Shown in pieces: positions 59,881 through 61,293 of a stretch of 61,293 nt of DNA; position 1 is the first letter of the stretch, and every line of letters begins with the position of its first letter. Position numbers and translations under genes: made by a program. Source of the stretch: Pseudomonadota bacterium (lineage in GTDB: Bacteria; Pseudomonadota; Alphaproteobacteria; Rhizobiales; Tepidamorphaceae); assembly GCA_023458595.1 (NCBI GenBank), contig JAEWYT010000157.1, positions 1-61,293 of the forward strand. Direction: 5' to 3'. The notes under the pieces were generated by a model, which worked only from the letters and a program-made list of their open reading frames with translations, did no database searches and was not told the DNA's origin.

Positions 59881-61170
59881 ATGACCGACCGCCACACGCG
59901 GGACGAACCGACGTTCCGCATCAATCTCGACCAGCAGAAAAAGCGCGCCAAGGACCTCCTGAAGGCCCTGAAGGGCGGCGATCCCGCCGCGCTCGAGCGG
60001 TTCCGCCGCAATCACCCGAAGGCACGCGAGGGGCGCTCGGTCGCCGCCGCGCCCATGCGTCTTGCCGACGCGCAGTTCGTCATCGCCCGCGAGCTTCGAT
60101 TGCCGGGCTGGCCCGCCCTGAAGGCGCATGCCGCCGAAATGGAGGCGGGGCGGGCGGCGATGGAGCGGCGCGATGTCCTCGACCGGGACCTGGCAACACT
60201 GCACATCCGCTGCGGGTCGGATGTTCGGGAAGCGCTGAATGCCGCCGGTTTCGACGGCGACTTCCTCGAATACTCCAATCCCTTCTGTCAGGGACCGGTG
60301 GTTGCCGGGCCCGACTGGCTGGAACGCAGAATCGCTTTCGTGGCCCGGAGCTACGCCGAATACCCGGAAACGCCCGAAGCCGAAATCCGGAAGCGGGTGG
60401 AAGGCGAGGAAAAGGCCCTCGCCGAGGCTGCGGCGCGGTACGAGCGCGTCGTTCTCTGGTTCGAGCACGACAGCTACGACCAGCTCATTCTCGCCCGCTG
60501 CCTGGCGTGCTTCGCGGAGACCGGCGCGCCGAAAGTGCTGGATCTCGTCTCCGTAGACCGGTTTCCCGGGTCTATGCGGTTCATCGGTATCGGTCAGTTG
60601 CCGCCGGAGGCTCTGCGAATGCTGTGGGAGCGGCGCACCCCCGTGTCCGGTGCCGCGATCGATCTCGGCGCCCGGGTCTGGCACGCGTTGCGGCAACCCG
60701 ATCCGACGGCGCTTCACGAGGCGGCGCGCGCCGGAGTGCCCGTCCTCCCGCAGATGGCGGGGGCGGTCCGCCGGCATCTGCAGGAACTGCCCTCCACGCT
60801 CGACGGCACCGCGCTCACCGAGCGGATCGTCCTCGACACGCTGACGGACGGCCCGATGACGATGGGCCGCGTCTATCGTGACCTGATGCTGGAGAAGGAG
60901 CCGCTGCCCTGGCTCGGCGACCTGATGTTCTACCGTATCCTTCAGGACATGCTTCGCGCGGAGGAGCCCGTGATCGCGGTCGAGCCCGAAACCGCCGACG
61001 CGGCCTGGCCGACGCGGCGGATCGCGCTGAGCGAAGCCGGGCGGGCCGTGCTTGCGGGGACGCGGGACTACCTGACGCTCGGTCCGCCGGAGCGCTGGGT
61101 CGGCGGCGTTCGCATTCCCGCGGGCGGACCGTGCTGGCGCTGGGACCGCGAACGCGAAGCCCCGCTCTAG
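59881..61170 (+). CDS. DUF1835/DUF3658 protein with an N-terminal ankyrin-leader-like module
   Basis: A 429-residue cytosolic protein. Residues 1-85 (FRINLDQQKKRAKDLLKAL, MRLADAQFVIARELRLPGWPALKAH) resemble a short module often found before ankyrin repeats, but no repeats follow. Residues ~105-270 fit DUF1835 (LHIRCGSDVREALNAAGFDG, VLWFEHDSYDQLILARCL), and the remainder fits DUF3658. Function unknown. ATG 59881 follows GAGGAAAGG. Its stop codon TAG is part of a CTAG tetranucleotide into which an IS481-type element has inserted, so the natural end may be kept. Confidence 0.85.
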   Translation: MTDRHTRDEPTFRINLDQQKKRAKDLLKALKGGDPAALERFRRNHPKAREGRSVAAAPMRLADAQFVIARELRLPGWPALKAHAAEMEAGRAAMERRDVLDRDLATLHIRCGSDVREALNAAGFDGDFLEYSNPFCQGPVVAGPDWLERRIAFVARSYAEYPETPEAEIRKRVEGEEKALAEAAARYERVVLWFEHDSYDQLILARCLACFAETGAPKVLDLVSVDRFPGSMRFIGIGQLPPEALRMLWERRTPVSGAAIDLGARVWHALRQPDPTALHEAARAGVPVLPQMAGAVRRHLQELPSTLDGTALTERIVLDTLTDGPMTMGRVYRDLMLEKEPLPWLGDLMFYRILQDMLRAEEPVIAVEPETADAAWPTRRIALSEAGRAVLAGTRDYLTLGPPERWVGGVRIPAGGPCWRWDREREAPL

Positions 61171-61293
61171 CTGTGGAGCCTCAACAGGTTGTCGCCTTTT
61201 AGGCCGAGGCGACTGATTGGCGGCTTCGAGTTTAGGCTGCCATGGGGTCGATGCCAATTGTACATGTGGTTCCAGACCGGCAGTTCGGCGGCG
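61167..61293 (-). CDS. IS481-family transposase, C-terminal fragment (runs off the right edge)
   Basis: The last 41 codons of a DDE transposase. Reading from the right edge, the chain has ELPVWNHMYNWHRPHGSLN, then SKPPISRLGLKGDNLLRLHS, and stops at 61167-61169. YNWHRPHGSL with ..ISRLGL..NLLRLHS is the IS481 C-terminus. The stop codon TAG overlaps the stop of the DUF1835 gene on the other strand within CTAG, meaning the target site supplies it. The rest of the element is outside the window. Confidence 0.88.
   Translation of the reverse strand, partial: AAELPVWNHMYNWHRPHGSLNSKPPISRLGLKGDNLLRLHS
61172..61293. mobile_element. IS481-family insertion sequence, left end
   Basis: The element appears to start at TGTGGAGCCTC (61172 onward), the usual 5'-TGT terminus, directly after TCTAGC (61166-61171), which fits the NCTAGN target described for IS481. 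Only one end is in the window, so the target duplication cannot be checked. Confidence 0.75.

Noticed and set aside
1..61293. tRNA or rRNA genes
   Set aside because: I looked in the intergenic gaps for tRNA-like T-loop (GGTTCGAATCC-type) and CCA-end signals and found none; this is by eye, and a tRNAscan run would be decisive.

Overview
The window is GC-rich (roughly two thirds G+C by eye), densely coded chromosomal DNA. It most likely comes from an alphaproteobacterium of the order Hyphomicrobiales (Rhizobiales). The evidence is the gene content and order: a translationally coupled divK-pleD pair preceded by a divergent DUF3572 gene, EipB (DUF1849), DUF1489, a short phasin, clpS-clpA, and the run pyrB - pyrC-like - plsY - dprA - topA - rnr - DUF983 - NUDIX - MFS - rpmG. 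I see no rRNA, tRNA, CRISPR array or prophage. The only clear mobile DNA is an IS481-family fragment at the right edge.

Layout. 1-6.4 kb: a Bcp-type peroxiredoxin (cut by the left edge), a 1176-residue AsmA/YhdP-like envelope protein, tyrS and the divergent anmK. 6.4-11.7 kb: a palindrome-rich intergenic stretch, a quinone oxidoreductase, an SDR lacking the catalytic tyrosine, a lipase-like lipoprotein, and a membrane nucleotide cyclase with an internal [2Fe-2S] ferredoxin domain. 11.9-18.8 kb: sdaA, an orphan methylcrotonyl-type carboxylase alpha chain, a 77-bp tandem repeat, and two exported proteins (one with a VWA domain) built from the same ~80-residue repeat. 19-24.5 kb: nitroreductase, HAD phosphatase, DUF1489, a cytosolic VWA protein followed by a membrane J-domain protein, a DacF-like carboxypeptidase with a SPOR domain, and phasin with a good promoter and terminator. 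24.7-29.9 kb: clpS-clpA, azlC-azlD, ohr and an unrecognised 148-residue protein. 29.9-41.8 kb: HIT protein, GGDEF protein, beta carbonic anhydrase, YeeE/TsuA-like permease, chrA, a ridA-GDPD-GNAT-thioesterase operon, eipB, dinB with a zinc-ribbon leader, and a ROK kinase. 41.8-46.2 kb: DUF3572, divK-pleD, a candidate small RNA/leader peptide locus, an aldehyde dehydrogenase and rpmG. 46.2-58.2 kb: the long minus-strand housekeeping run. 58.2 kb to the end: a 7-TM GGDEF protein, a DUF1835 protein and the IS481 fragment.

Functional themes are protein quality control (ClpS/ClpA, J-domain), cell-cycle and c-di-GMP signalling (DivK, PleD, two membrane diguanylate cyclases, all with I-sites), envelope maintenance (AsmA-like, AnmK, DacF, EipB, PlsY), nucleic-acid maintenance (TopA, DprA, RNase R, Pol IV) and pyrimidine synthesis. 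The observations most worth checking are: (i) the 44.06-44.27 kb locus, where a 28-codon ORF with a good ribosome-binding site runs into the 5' arm of a strong terminator; (ii) the pyrC-like gene, which has lost essentially all dihydroorotase metal ligands and looks like a structural PyrC' partner of PyrB; (iii) the paired secreted repeat proteins; and (iv) the His-rich membrane/[2Fe-2S]/cyclase fusion. No obviously new defence or metabolic system is visible; most of the window is conserved core genome.
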